Assembly (NCBI GenBank): GCA_021604645.1
Contig: BQJJ01000005.1
Location: forward strand, 1 to 64,000
DNA from: Methyloligella sp.
Lineage (GTDB): Bacteria; Pseudomonadota; Alphaproteobacteria; Rhizobiales; HXMU1428-3
Direction: 5' to 3'
DNA length: 64,000 bases
Both the position numbers and the translations under genes were made by a program. Positions 28,341 through 36,772 of this stretch are shown piece by piece. Each line of letters begins with the position of its first letter. Within the stretch, counting starts at the first letter, position 1. The notes below the pieces were generated by a model that searched no databases, was not told the origin of the DNA, and saw only the letters and a program-made list of their open reading frames with translations.

Positions 28341-28365
28341 TGAGATTTTCCATCTCACTTTTTTT
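28341..28365 (+). terminator. Rho-independent terminator after fnrL
   Basis: Stem TGAGAT/ATCTCA with loop TTTCC, followed by C and seven T. A weaker hairpin (CTCACTT/AAGTGAG) precedes it. The stem is short, so confidence is moderate. Confidence 0.6.
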
Positions 28366-28427
28366 CACGTTTCAAGCCTTAAAACATGCCCTGCGACAAC
28401 ATACCTCACCCCTCATAAAACATGAAA

Positions 28428-28441
28428 TTGACCTGCATCAA
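28428..28441. promoter_or_regulatory. FNR/FixK-type box upstream of ccoN
   Basis: TTGACCTGCATCAA matches TTGAY-N4-ATCAA. It lies 182 bases before ccoN, implying a long leader, and nothing else is recognised in that leader. This is the expected control site of a cbb3 oxidase operon. Confidence 0.8.
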
Positions 28442-28622
28442 TACATCTTTGTACGCGCTTGCCTAAGACAGGGCTGTGGGACAGTTTTATTAATTTAGGG
28501 TTTTATTTAAAGCTGTGGTTTGTGTTCATTTTTACCCTGGTTCGCATATACCCAATGATCTTTCTTCATTGTCCTCCCAAATAATATTTTGAAACCATAA
28601 AAATTAACAATGAGGACTTCTG

Positions 28623-30236
28623 ATGGATCCTATTAGCACCATTGCTGCAGCAGCTGCTGCTCTGCTCGCAATCATTTTAGCTTTATATTCCTCAGCTCAG
28701 GCCCATGACACAGTCTTTGCTGTTCACATGATGATATTTGCAATTGCTGGTGGCTTGACGCTTTTTTACCTTGTTCGAAACTGCTCTTTTAAAAAGGCAA
28801 AAGCAGACGGACCGCAAATGTATGATGATTCCATTGTGCGATACGGGGTTATAGCCACGTTATTCTGGGGAATTATCGGATTTGCCGTTGGTGTTCTCAT
28901 TGCTAGTCAATTGGCATTTCCTGCCCTCAATTTTGACCTGCCATGGACCAATTTTGGCCGGCTGCGCCCTCTTCACACATCAGCTGTGATTTTCGCTTTT
29001 GGCGGTAATGCCCTGATCGCAACAAGTTTTTATGTTGTTCAACGTACTTGCCGTACTCCCTTAGCATTTGGCGGGTTAGCCTGGTTTGTCTTCTGGGGCT
29101 ATCAGCTATTTATCGTATTAGCTGCAACGGGTTATGTGCTTGGTTCTACTCAAGCAAAAGAATATGCCGAACCTGAATGGCATGTGGATTTATGGCTCAC
29201 CGTTGTGTGGGTTGCCTATTTAATTGTATTTTTCTTTACGCTGCTGCGCCGTAAAGAACCGCATATCTATGTGGCGAATTGGTTTTATCTGGCCTTTATT
29301 GTCACCGTTGCCATGCTGCACGTGGTCAACGGTTTGGCTGTGCCGGTATCATTCTTTTCTTCGCATAGTTATGCGGCTTTCTCTGGTGTGCAAAGTGCAC
29401 TGGTGCAGTGGTGGTATGGCCACAATGCCGTTGGCTTTTTCCTTACTGCTGGTTTCTTGGGCATGATGTATTATTTCGTTCCCAAGCAAGCGAACCGGCC
29501 TGTTTATTCGTATCGCCTTTCTATCATTCACTTCTGGGCGGTCATCTTCCTTTATATCTGGGCAGGCCCGCACCACTTGCATTACACAGCGCTACCTGAC
29601 TGGGCACAAACTCTTGGCATGGTGTTTTCTATCATGCTGTGGATGCCAAGCTGGGGTGGTATGATCAACGGCCTGATGACTTTATCTGGTGCGTGGGACA
29701 AACTTCGTACCGACCCGATATTGCGGATGATGGTTGCCTCTATTGCTTTCTATGGCATGGCGACTTTCGAAGGACCACTTATGTCCATCAAAGCTGTGAA
29801 CAGTCTTAGTCACTACACAGACTGGACCATTGGTCACGTTCACTCTGGTGCGCTTGGTTGGAATGCCCTTGTTTCCTTTGGTGCGCTTTATTTCCTCGTT
29901 CCGAAACTATGGGGCCGGAAAGAACTTTACAGCCTGAGGCTTGTTAACTGGCATTTCTGGACAGCCATGATGGGCATTGTAATTTACGCTTCTTCAATGT
30001 GGGTTTCTGGAATTATGCAGGGCTTGATGTGGCGTGAATATAATAATGAAGGCTTCCTTGTTTACTCCTTTGCGGAAACAGTTGTCAGGATGCACCCTTT
30101 CTATGTGATTAGGGCTCTTGGCGGTCTGATGTTCCTCATTGGTGGAGTGATCATGGTCTACAACGTTTGGCGCACTATTCGCGGTGAAGCAAAAGTTGAT
30201 CAGCCTGTATCTCAAGTCATTACAGTTGGTGCATAG
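28623..30236 (+). CDS. ccoN: cbb3-type cytochrome c oxidase subunit I
   Basis: 537 residues with about 12 or more membrane segments. It is the catalytic subunit of the high-affinity terminal oxidase, with hemes b/b3 and CuB. Metal-ligand regions are visible: '[17 protein letters not shown]', '[12 protein letters not shown]', '[14 protein letters not shown]' and '[11 protein letters not shown]'. AGGA ribosome site. It heads ccoN-ccoO-ccoQ-ccoP, behind an FNR-type box. Confidence 0.98.
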   Translation: MDPISTIAAAAAALLAIILALYSSAQAHDTVFAVHMMIFAIAGGLTLFYLVRNCSFKKAKADGPQMYDDSIVRYGVIATLFWGIIGFAVGVLIASQLAFPALNFDLPWTNFGRLRPLHTSAVIFAFGGNALIATSFYVVQRTCRTPLAFGGLAWFVFWGYQLFIVLAATGYVLGSTQAKEYAEPEWHVDLWLTVVWVAYLIVFFFTLLRRKEPHIYVANWFYLAFIVTVAMLHVVNGLAVPVSFFSSHSYAAFSGVQSALVQWWYGHNAVGFFLTAGFLGMMYYFVPKQANRPVYSYRLSIIHFWAVIFLYIWAGPHHLHYTALPDWAQTLGMVFSIMLWMPSWGGMINGLMTLSGAWDKLRTDPILRMMVASIAFYGMATFEGPLMSIKAVNSLSHYTDWTIGHVHSGALGWNALVSFGALYFLVPKLWGRKELYSLRLVNWHFWTAMMGIVIYASSMWVSGIMQGLMWREYNNEGFLVYSFAETVVRMHPFYVIRALGGLMFLIGGVIMVYNVWRTIRGEAKVDQPVSQVITVGA

Positions 30237-30246
30237 GAGAAAAACA

Positions 30247-30966
30247 ATGAAACACAGCACAATTGAAAAAAATGGTTCTATCCTGCTTGTTCTTAGTCTT
30301 CTCGTAGTTACGATCGGCGGTATAGTTGAAATTGCACCTCTCTTCTATCTTGAGAACACAATTGAGAAGGTTAAGGGCATGCGCCCTTACTCTCCTCTCG
30401 AATTGATGGGACAGAATATCTACAAACGTGAAGGTTGTAACCTTTGCCATAGTCAGATGATCCGCCCGTTTAAGGATGAAGTTGAACGTTATGGTCACTA
30501 CTCTCTTGCTGCTGAGAGCATGTATGATCATCCATTTGTTTGGGGCTCTAAACGGACAGGTCCTGACCTTGCCCGTGTGGGTGGCCGCTATTCAGATGAA
30601 TGGCAAAGGGAGCACCTAATTGCTCCACGAAACCTTGTTCCTGAAAGTGTGATGCCTGGCTATCCATTTTTGATGCAACCATTGAAAGTGCATGACATCA
30701 AAGCGCACTTGATTGCCAATAAAACCTTGGGTGTTCCTTACACAAAAGAGCAAATTGACAACGCAGCTGTTGACCTTGTTTCGCAAGCCAACCCTGACTC
30801 TGACGGTGCTGAAGATGTTGAAGCTCGCTACCCGAAGGCTTTGGTTCGAGACTTTGATGGCAAGCCTGAGACTTTAACTGAAATGGATGCATTAATTGCG
30901 TATTTGCAGGTGCTTGGCACCTTGGTTGATTTCTCAACTTATGATGCAAAAGCCAATTTAAGATAG
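30247..30966 (+). CDS. ccoO: cbb3-type cytochrome c oxidase subunit II (monoheme c)
   Basis: 239 residues. An N-terminal membrane anchor (about 12-34), then one heme-attachment motif C-N-L-C-H in '[14 protein letters not shown]' and the axial-Met region '[11 protein letters not shown]'. The frame opens 21 codons earlier inside ccoN. ATG 30247, ten bases after the ccoN stop with an AGGAG site, is the proper start. Confidence 0.97.
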   Translation: MKHSTIEKNGSILLVLSLLVVTIGGIVEIAPLFYLENTIEKVKGMRPYSPLELMGQNIYKREGCNLCHSQMIRPFKDEVERYGHYSLAAESMYDHPFVWGSKRTGPDLARVGGRYSDEWQREHLIAPRNLVPESVMPGYPFLMQPLKVHDIKAHLIANKTLGVPYTKEQIDNAAVDLVSQANPDSDGAEDVEARYPKALVRDFDGKPETLTEMDALIAYLQVLGTLVDFSTYDAKANLR

Positions 30967-30977
30967 GAGCTCTTGGT

Positions 30978-31145
30978 ATGGAAACTTACACCGCAATGCG
31001 CGCCTTTGCTGATAGCTGGGGCCTGCTTTACATGGTTCTGATTTTTCTCGGAATTTGTGTTTTTGCATTTCGTCCAGGATCAAAAAAGATTTACGACGAA
31101 CAAGCCCGTATCCCCCTCAATGAGGAGACCTTAAACAATGACTAA
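30978..31145 (+). CDS. ccoQ: cbb3-type oxidase small subunit CcoQ
   Basis: 55 residues. One membrane segment ('LLYMVLIFLGICVFAF') followed by a basic-then-acidic tail ending LNND, the usual CcoQ layout. AGGAG ribosome site. It lies between ccoO and ccoP and overlaps the ccoP start by 8 nt. CcoQ stabilises the oxidase and helps its assembly. Confidence 0.93.
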   Translation: METYTAMRAFADSWGLLYMVLIFLGICVFAFRPGSKKIYDEQARIPLNEETLNND

Positions 31146-32004
31146 AAGACCTATTGATGACGTTACAGGAACTGAGACTACCGGACATGAGTGGGATGGG
31201 ATTCGTGAACTTGATACGCCCATGCCTCGTTGGTGGTTGATTACTTTTTACATCACTATTGCCTGGTCAATTGTTTATTGCGTGCTTTACCCGGCTATTC
31301 CACTGCTGAAAACCAATACTCAGGGAACTCTTGGATATTCATCTCGAGGTGAACTTGATAAGTCTTTGCAAAAAGCGCGTGAGGCTCAAACAGGTTTGCG
31401 AGATAAAATTAAAAGCGGAACACTTGCTAGTATCATGGCTGACCCTCAGCTCTTTTCATTTGCAAAAGCTGGCGGAAAGGCCGCTTTTAAAGTGAATTGT
31501 GTGCAATGTCACGGATCTGGTGCTGAGGGTTCTGTTGGCAACCCAAACCTCAATGATGATGATTGGTTGTGGGGTGGCAAGCTGGAAGACATTCATCAAA
31601 CTATTAAGCACGGTGCTCGCTATGAGCAAGATGACGATACCCGTTTATCTGATATGCCCGCTTTTGGTAAGGATGAACTTTTGGATAAGAACCAAATTGA
31701 ACAAGTTGCTGATTATGTTCTTTCTTTAAGCAAAGGGAAAGCAGATGCTTCTAGTTCTGGCGCGCAAATTTTTGCTGAACAATGCGCGTCTTGTCATGGC
31801 AAAACAGGGACAGGTGATCGCTCTGTGGGTGCGCCTCCTTTGAATGACCAAATTTGGCTTTATGGCGGGGACAAGAAAACAGTTATGGAAAGCATTCATA
31901 ACTCCAGAAAGGCTGTTATGCCTGCCTGGGCTCATCGCCTTGACGCTGAAACCATTAAACAACTGGCTATATATGTTCACTCCCTCGGGGGTGGAGAGAA
32001 GTAG
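31138..32004 (+). CDS. ccoP: cbb3-type cytochrome c oxidase subunit III (diheme c)
   Basis: 288 residues. An N-terminal membrane segment (about 33-56, 'WWLITFYITIAWSIVY') and two periplasmic cytochrome c domains with heme motifs starting at C121 ('CVQCH') and C216 ('CASCH'). It passes electrons from soluble cytochromes to CcoO/CcoN. The stop codon lies in the 5' arm of a long hairpin. Confidence 0.97.
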   Translation: MTKRPIDDVTGTETTGHEWDGIRELDTPMPRWWLITFYITIAWSIVYCVLYPAIPLLKTNTQGTLGYSSRGELDKSLQKAREAQTGLRDKIKSGTLASIMADPQLFSFAKAGGKAAFKVNCVQCHGSGAEGSVGNPNLNDDDWLWGGKLEDIHQTIKHGARYEQDDDTRLSDMPAFGKDELLDKNQIEQVADYVLSLSKGKADASSSGAQIFAEQCASCHGKTGTGDRSVGAPPLNDQIWLYGGDKKTVMESIHNSRKAVMPAWAHRLDAETIKQLAIYVHSLGGGEK

Positions 32005-32062
32005 GTGTGAAGACCGTGCTTTAGGCCCCCCATGACCTTTTGGCACCCTTTGCACCTACTTC
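31998..32062 (+). terminator. Long hairpin between ccoP and ccoG
   Basis: GAAGTAGGTG (31998-32007) pairs perfectly with CACCTACTTC (32053-32062). The helix extends to 15 pairs with G-U wobbles, and a small GTGC/GCAC helix lies inside the loop. No T tract follows. It is probably an mRNA-end structure separating ccoNOQP from ccoGHIS expression. Confidence 0.6.
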
Positions 32063-32162
32063 GCCTAAGCAACAAAATATCTCAGGGGTGGATTTTTTAA
32101 CACTCATTCAACCCTGAGCTTTTACCAACAATTATAAATGCTTCATTTAAGGTGATTATTAA

Positions 32163-33662
32163 ATGACCAAACCTTCACAGATTGAACAATTTAATGTTCA
32201 GGCTGTTAATAAAGATGGTGCAAAAAAATTATTTGCCGCAGCAAAAAAAATCTATCCCAAGCGGGTGGATGGAAAATTTCGCCAACTCAAATGGTTGATC
32301 ATGACGGTTACTTTGGCGATTTATTATATCACTCCCTGGCTTCGCTGGGATCGCGGAGAGCTTGCCCCTGACCAAGCCGTATTGGTTGACCTAGCAAACC
32401 GCCGCTTTTATTTTTTCTTTATCGAAATTTGGCCACAAGAATTTTTCTATGTCGCTGGCTTGCTCATTATGGCTGGCATTGGTTTGTTTCTAGTGACATC
32501 CGTTTGGGGCCGGGCCTGGTGTGGCTACACATGCCCACAAACCGTTTGGGTTGATTTGTTCTTGGTGATTGAACGCGCCATTGAGGGTGACCGTAATGCC
32601 CGCATGAAGCTTGATAAAGCTTCATGGGACTTTAAGAAACTTCGTATGAAAGTCACCAAACATATCATCTGGCTTTTAGTCGCGATTTCAACAGGTGGTG
32701 CCTGGATTTTCTATTTTGCAGACGCTCCTTCTTTGCTTGTTAGCTTCTTCACTTTAAATGCTCCTTTTGTTGCCTATTCGACTGTGGCTGTTCTAACAGC
32801 AACCACCTATATTTTTGGTGGGTTTATGCGTGACCAAGTTTGCACCTACATGTGTCCTTGGCCGCGCATTCAAGCGGCTATGCTCGATGAAGAGAGCTTG
32901 GTCGTTACTTATAATGACTATAGGGGCGAACCTCGAACGGCTCATCGTAAAAAACATGCCAATGATGATGGTTCACAAACTCCTATGGGCGACTGCATTG
33001 ATTGTAACAAGTGTGTGGTTGTTTGCCCGATGGGTATTGATATTCGTGACGGACAACAGATGGAATGCATCACCTGTGCGCTTTGTATTGATGCGTGTGA
33101 TAGTGTGATGGAAAAGGTTGGTAAACCGAAGGGGCTTATTTCTTACGCCACTTTGAAAGAATATGATAAAGCGGCTGCTGGTCAGCCTGTTGAAAATTCT
33201 GTACCAATTTTATTTCGCCCGCGTACACTTATCTACTCAGGTATTTGGTGTCTTGTGGGCTTAAGTATGCTTTTTGTTTTGGCCACTAGAAGCCGCCTTG
33301 ATGTGAACGTTCTGCATGACCGTAACCCCTTGATGGTTCAACTTTCTGATGGCTCTGTCCGCAATGGATATATTGTTAAAGTTCTAAATATGGAGCCTAA
33401 GAAACATACGGGCTATATCTCTTTCAAAGGATTGCCTAAGGGCTATATGCGCATTGAACAAGAAGGTGCTGAACTGATTAAAAACGGTGAAAAATACAAG
33501 CTCTTGTTAGAGCCAGATGTTTTAAGAGAGCTAAAAATTTACGTAACAATGCCACAAGGCTTTCTGCCCCAATCAGACCAGACTTTTAAGTTTGTTGCAG
33601 AAATACCTGCCAGTGAAGAATATCATGAGACCTCTACCAAGTTTCATGTGAAGAAAAATTAG
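32163..33662 (+). CDS. ccoG: cbb3 oxidase accessory protein CcoG (FixG), polyferredoxin-like
   Basis: 499 residues. About five membrane segments, a Cys motif 'WGRAWCGYTCPQTVW', and two 4Fe-4S motifs within 'CIDCNKCVVVCP' and 'CITCALCIDACD'. The C-terminal 130 residues form an Ig-like periplasmic domain. CcoG is a copper reductase/assembly factor for cbb3 oxidase. First of ccoG-H-I-S. Confidence 0.96.
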   Translation: MTKPSQIEQFNVQAVNKDGAKKLFAAAKKIYPKRVDGKFRQLKWLIMTVTLAIYYITPWLRWDRGELAPDQAVLVDLANRRFYFFFIEIWPQEFFYVAGLLIMAGIGLFLVTSVWGRAWCGYTCPQTVWVDLFLVIERAIEGDRNARMKLDKASWDFKKLRMKVTKHIIWLLVAISTGGAWIFYFADAPSLLVSFFTLNAPFVAYSTVAVLTATTYIFGGFMRDQVCTYMCPWPRIQAAMLDEESLVVTYNDYRGEPRTAHRKKHANDDGSQTPMGDCIDCNKCVVVCPMGIDIRDGQQMECITCALCIDACDSVMEKVGKPKGLISYATLKEYDKAAAGQPVENSVPILFRPRTLIYSGIWCLVGLSMLFVLATRSRLDVNVLHDRNPLMVQLSDGSVRNGYIVKVLNMEPKKHTGYISFKGLPKGYMRIEQEGAELIKNGEKYKLLLEPDVLRELKIYVTMPQGFLPQSDQTFKFVAEIPASEEYHETSTKFHVKKN

Positions 33663-33694
33663 GGTCTAACCCCACAATTTTCAGGAGCCGAGTT

Positions 33695-34234
33695 ATGACT
33701 GACCAAGCACATTTAAAAGATCAAAAACCTTTTACGGGTAAGCATATGCTGATTATTATGCTGAGTTTTTTTGGTGTAATTATTATTGTCAATCTCACTA
33801 TGGCGACTTTGGCAACGAAGAGCTGGACAGGTTTAGTGGTGAAAAATGGTTATATTGCCAGCCAACATTTTAACAAGAACCAACAGGCACATGAAAAGCT
33901 AGTCGCTGCTGGATGGCAGAGCTCTCTTGACTATAATAATGGAATTTTCACATTAACATTGCTGAAAAACTCTAAGGCTTTAACAAACTGTGATGTGATA
34001 GGTCTCTTGAACCGCCCTGTTCATGAGAATGATAATCAGAGACTTATGTTCAAATATTCCGATGCAGGATCTCAACAAGTCGGTGGGAAATATATTGCTC
34101 AAAACCAACTTCAACCAGGGCGTTGGAATTTAGAGGTGCAAGCCCTTTGTTCGCAAGATCAGCCCCAAAGATTTATACAAACCTATAAATTTTTGGCTCC
34201 TAAACTCCCGACTAAGTTGGCACCTATTCAATAG
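33695..34234 (+). CDS. ccoH: FixH/CcoH family cbb3 oxidase assembly protein
   Basis: 179 residues. One N-terminal membrane segment (about 19-40, 'MLIIMLSFFGVIIIVNLTMA') followed by a periplasmic beta-domain, with 'LVVKNGYIASQHFNK' matching the FixH consensus around the Y-x-x-S/Q motif. It is 32 nt after ccoG with an AGGAG site. Needed for oxidase stability in relatives; exact mechanism unclear. Confidence 0.93.
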   Translation: MTDQAHLKDQKPFTGKHMLIIMLSFFGVIIIVNLTMATLATKSWTGLVVKNGYIASQHFNKNQQAHEKLVAAGWQSSLDYNNGIFTLTLLKNSKALTNCDVIGLLNRPVHENDNQRLMFKYSDAGSQQVGGKYIAQNQLQPGRWNLEVQALCSQDQPQRFIQTYKFLAPKLPTKLAPIQ

Positions 34235-34263
34235 GAAGCCCTCCCTGCAACCAGGACATTGTT

Positions 34264-36594
34264 ATGGCACTCATTACAGATCATAAAATTAGTTTGAACA
34301 CTTTAGAGGTCACTTCTGAACCTCAAAGCTATGAGCTTCCGAAAGGGCCTACCTCAAAGAAAGATCTTTCATATTTTCAGACCAAGCTGGAAAATGGTGT
34401 TGTTGCACTTGACTTAATTGTGGCCAATATGAATTGCGCTGGATGCATGTCAAAGATTGAACGCACTTTTTCTGAAGATCCGAAACTGCAGAAAGTTCGT
34501 GTTAATTTAAGCCAAAAACTTGTTCATTTTGAATGGTTTGAGGGCGAAACAGGTGCCAACGAACTCTTTGATGACTTAACAGCACTTGGATTTAAAGCCT
34601 CCCCTCTTCTCAATGATAATGATTTAGTTAAGGCTGAGAGTGTTGAAATGCGGCGCCTTCTTTGGTGCCTTGGTGTTGCAGGATTTGCTGCAGCCAACGT
34701 TATGCTTCTTTCTGTCTCTGTTTGGTCAGGTGCTACTGGTGCGACACGAGATTTGTTTCACTGGCTTTCAGCTTTGATTGCAATTCCAGCCATAGCTTTT
34801 GCTGGCCGGCCTTTTTTCGATTCTGCCTGGACTGCGTTAAGGGCGGGCCATCTGAACATGGATGTTCCGATTTCACTTGCCGTAATTTTAGCTACTGGAC
34901 TTAGTTTGTTTGAAACGGCTGGGCACGGGGAACATGCTTTTTTTGATGCGGCCCTTACTCTCTTATTCTTTCTTTTAATTGGTCGCACGCTTGACCGGCT
35001 CATGCGAGAGCAAGCTTTTTCAGGTGTGCGCCAACTGCTTGCTTTTAAAAGCACGGTTGCACAAATTATAGATGATAACGGAAAACAAAGAACCCTCCCG
35101 ATTTCGGATATCGAAATTGGAATGCGCGTTTTGGTTTTACCTGGAGAGACCATTCCTGTTGATGGTGAAATTCTCATAGGCAAAAGTGACATTGATTGGT
35201 CTCTGGTTAATGGTGAAGCTGTTCCCCGCAAGGCTCAGGCTGGAGATGAAGTTTTTTCTGGCCTTGTTAACTTATCTGGTCCCTTAGAAATTCAGACAAC
35301 TGCTGTTGGGGAGACAACACTCCTATCTGAAATCATTCGTTTAATGGAGCAAGCAAATGAAAGAGCGCCGCGCTACAGAAAGTTAGCTGATAGAGCTGCG
35401 TCTGTTTATGCGCCACTTGTGCATTTGATTGCGCTGTTCACATTTGCCGGATGGATGCTTTACGGGATGGCTTGGCAAGATTCGCTCTATACGGCTATTT
35501 CCGTTCTTATTATTACCTGCCCTTGTGCTCTTGGCCTTGCTGTTCCTGTGGTGCAAGTGGTGGCAGGTTCAATCGCGCATAAACATGGCCTCTTAATGAA
35601 GGATGGAGCGGCGCTAGAAAAATTAAGCGAAGTTGATACGGTTGTCTTTGATAAAACAGGCACCCTCACTTTGTCCAAGCTCAACCTTTCCGGACAATAT
35701 TTTGAAGCTGCTCATCTGCTTCCGATAGCTTCTCAGCTTGCGAAAAACAGTCTGCACCCTCTCTCTAAGGCTTTAGCGAATACTTATAAAAATTCTGGTT
35801 TAAGAGAAAGTAAAGAGCCATCAGATGTGCTTTTAGATATTGAGGAGCATCCAGGCTTAGGACTTAGAGCTACTTATCAAGATGGTGAATTACGTCTTGG
35901 GTCTTTCGAGTGGTGCAAGATTGATAAAGCTTATGAAACATATGACCAGGTTGATTTGATGCTCTGGGCTTCCTATAGCGTGCCAGGGGAAAAACCAATT
36001 GTTGCTCTTTTTACATTCGAGGATGAGTTGCGGCCTGGCGTTATGGGATTAATACGAACTTTAAAGGCGCAAAATCTAGATGTGCAACTCTTATCTGGAG
36101 ACAGACAAGAGGCTGTAGAGCGCATGGCCCAATTGCTAAACATAGACCATTTCAAAGCTGAAATGAAACCAGATGAAAAATGCAGTTATATTGAAGAGCT
36201 TGGTCAAAATGGTTCTAAGGTTCTTATGGTTGGAGATGGGATAAATGATGGCCCTTCTTTAAAAGCTGCCTTTACCTCACTCTCTCCTTCAAGTGCGAGT
36301 GATGTAGCTCAGGTAACGGCTAATTTTGTTTTGATGAATGATAGTTTGAAATCAATTATAGGTTTATTTCAGCTTGCGAAAAGTTCCAGGGCGCTCATAT
36401 ATCAAAATTTTGCACTTGCCATCGTTTATAACTTGATTGCCGTACCTATTGCTGTGTTTGGTTTCGCAACACCAATTGTTGCAGCCATCGCCATGTCTCT
36501 TTCATCTATGATTGTGACTTTAAATGCGCTACGATTGCACCTTCTAGCTTCTTCTTATCAATGGCAGGAAGACAAATCCTTCCCGGAGGTGTGA
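34264..36594 (+). CDS. ccoI: Copper-type P-ATPase of cbb3 assembly (FixI/CcoI)
   Basis: 776 residues. An N-terminal heavy-metal domain with 'MNCAGCMSKIE', then membrane segments, the transmembrane 'TCPCALGLAVP' ion motif, the phosphorylation site 'DKTGTLT' and the hinge 'GDGINDGPSLKAA'. It exports Cu(I) for insertion into the CuB site rather than for bulk detoxification. Its stop codon shares a base with the ccoS start. Confidence 0.96.
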   Translation: MALITDHKISLNTLEVTSEPQSYELPKGPTSKKDLSYFQTKLENGVVALDLIVANMNCAGCMSKIERTFSEDPKLQKVRVNLSQKLVHFEWFEGETGANELFDDLTALGFKASPLLNDNDLVKAESVEMRRLLWCLGVAGFAAANVMLLSVSVWSGATGATRDLFHWLSALIAIPAIAFAGRPFFDSAWTALRAGHLNMDVPISLAVILATGLSLFETAGHGEHAFFDAALTLLFFLLIGRTLDRLMREQAFSGVRQLLAFKSTVAQIIDDNGKQRTLPISDIEIGMRVLVLPGETIPVDGEILIGKSDIDWSLVNGEAVPRKAQAGDEVFSGLVNLSGPLEIQTTAVGETTLLSEIIRLMEQANERAPRYRKLADRAASVYAPLVHLIALFTFAGWMLYGMAWQDSLYTAISVLIITCPCALGLAVPVVQVVAGSIAHKHGLLMKDGAALEKLSEVDTVVFDKTGTLTLSKLNLSGQYFEAAHLLPIASQLAKNSLHPLSKALANTYKNSGLRESKEPSDVLLDIEEHPGLGLRATYQDGELRLGSFEWCKIDKAYETYDQVDLMLWASYSVPGEKPIVALFTFEDELRPGVMGLIRTLKAQNLDVQLLSGDRQEAVERMAQLLNIDHFKAEMKPDEKCSYIEELGQNGSKVLMVGDGINDGPSLKAAFTSLSPSSASDVAQVTANFVLMNDSLKSIIGLFQLAKSSRALIYQNFALAIVYNLIAVPIAVFGFATPIVAAIAMSLSSMIVTLNALRLHLLASSYQWQEDKSFPEV

Positions 36595-36746
36595 TGAGCA
36601 ACTTATTATTTCTTATACCTATAGCCCTTGGACTTGGATTTTTGGGCCTTCTTGGTTTTCTTTGGGCTTTAAAAACCAATCAGTTTGAAGATTTAGAAGG
36701 ATCGGCGAATCGTATTCTTGATGATGATGACAAGCCACTTAAGTGA
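36594..36746 (+). CDS. ccoS: cbb3-type oxidase assembly protein CcoS
   Basis: 50 residues. One membrane segment ('LLFLIPIALGLGFLGLLGF') and the tail 'ALKTNQFEDLEGSANRIL', the hallmark of CcoS. The ATG overlaps the ccoI stop (TGATG) and has a GGAGG ribosome site. It is the last gene of the respiration block. Confidence 0.95.
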   Translation: MSNLLFLIPIALGLGFLGLLGFLWALKTNQFEDLEGSANRILDDDDKPLK

Positions 36747-36772
36747 TCTCTAAACTTAAAATTTTTCCTTTA

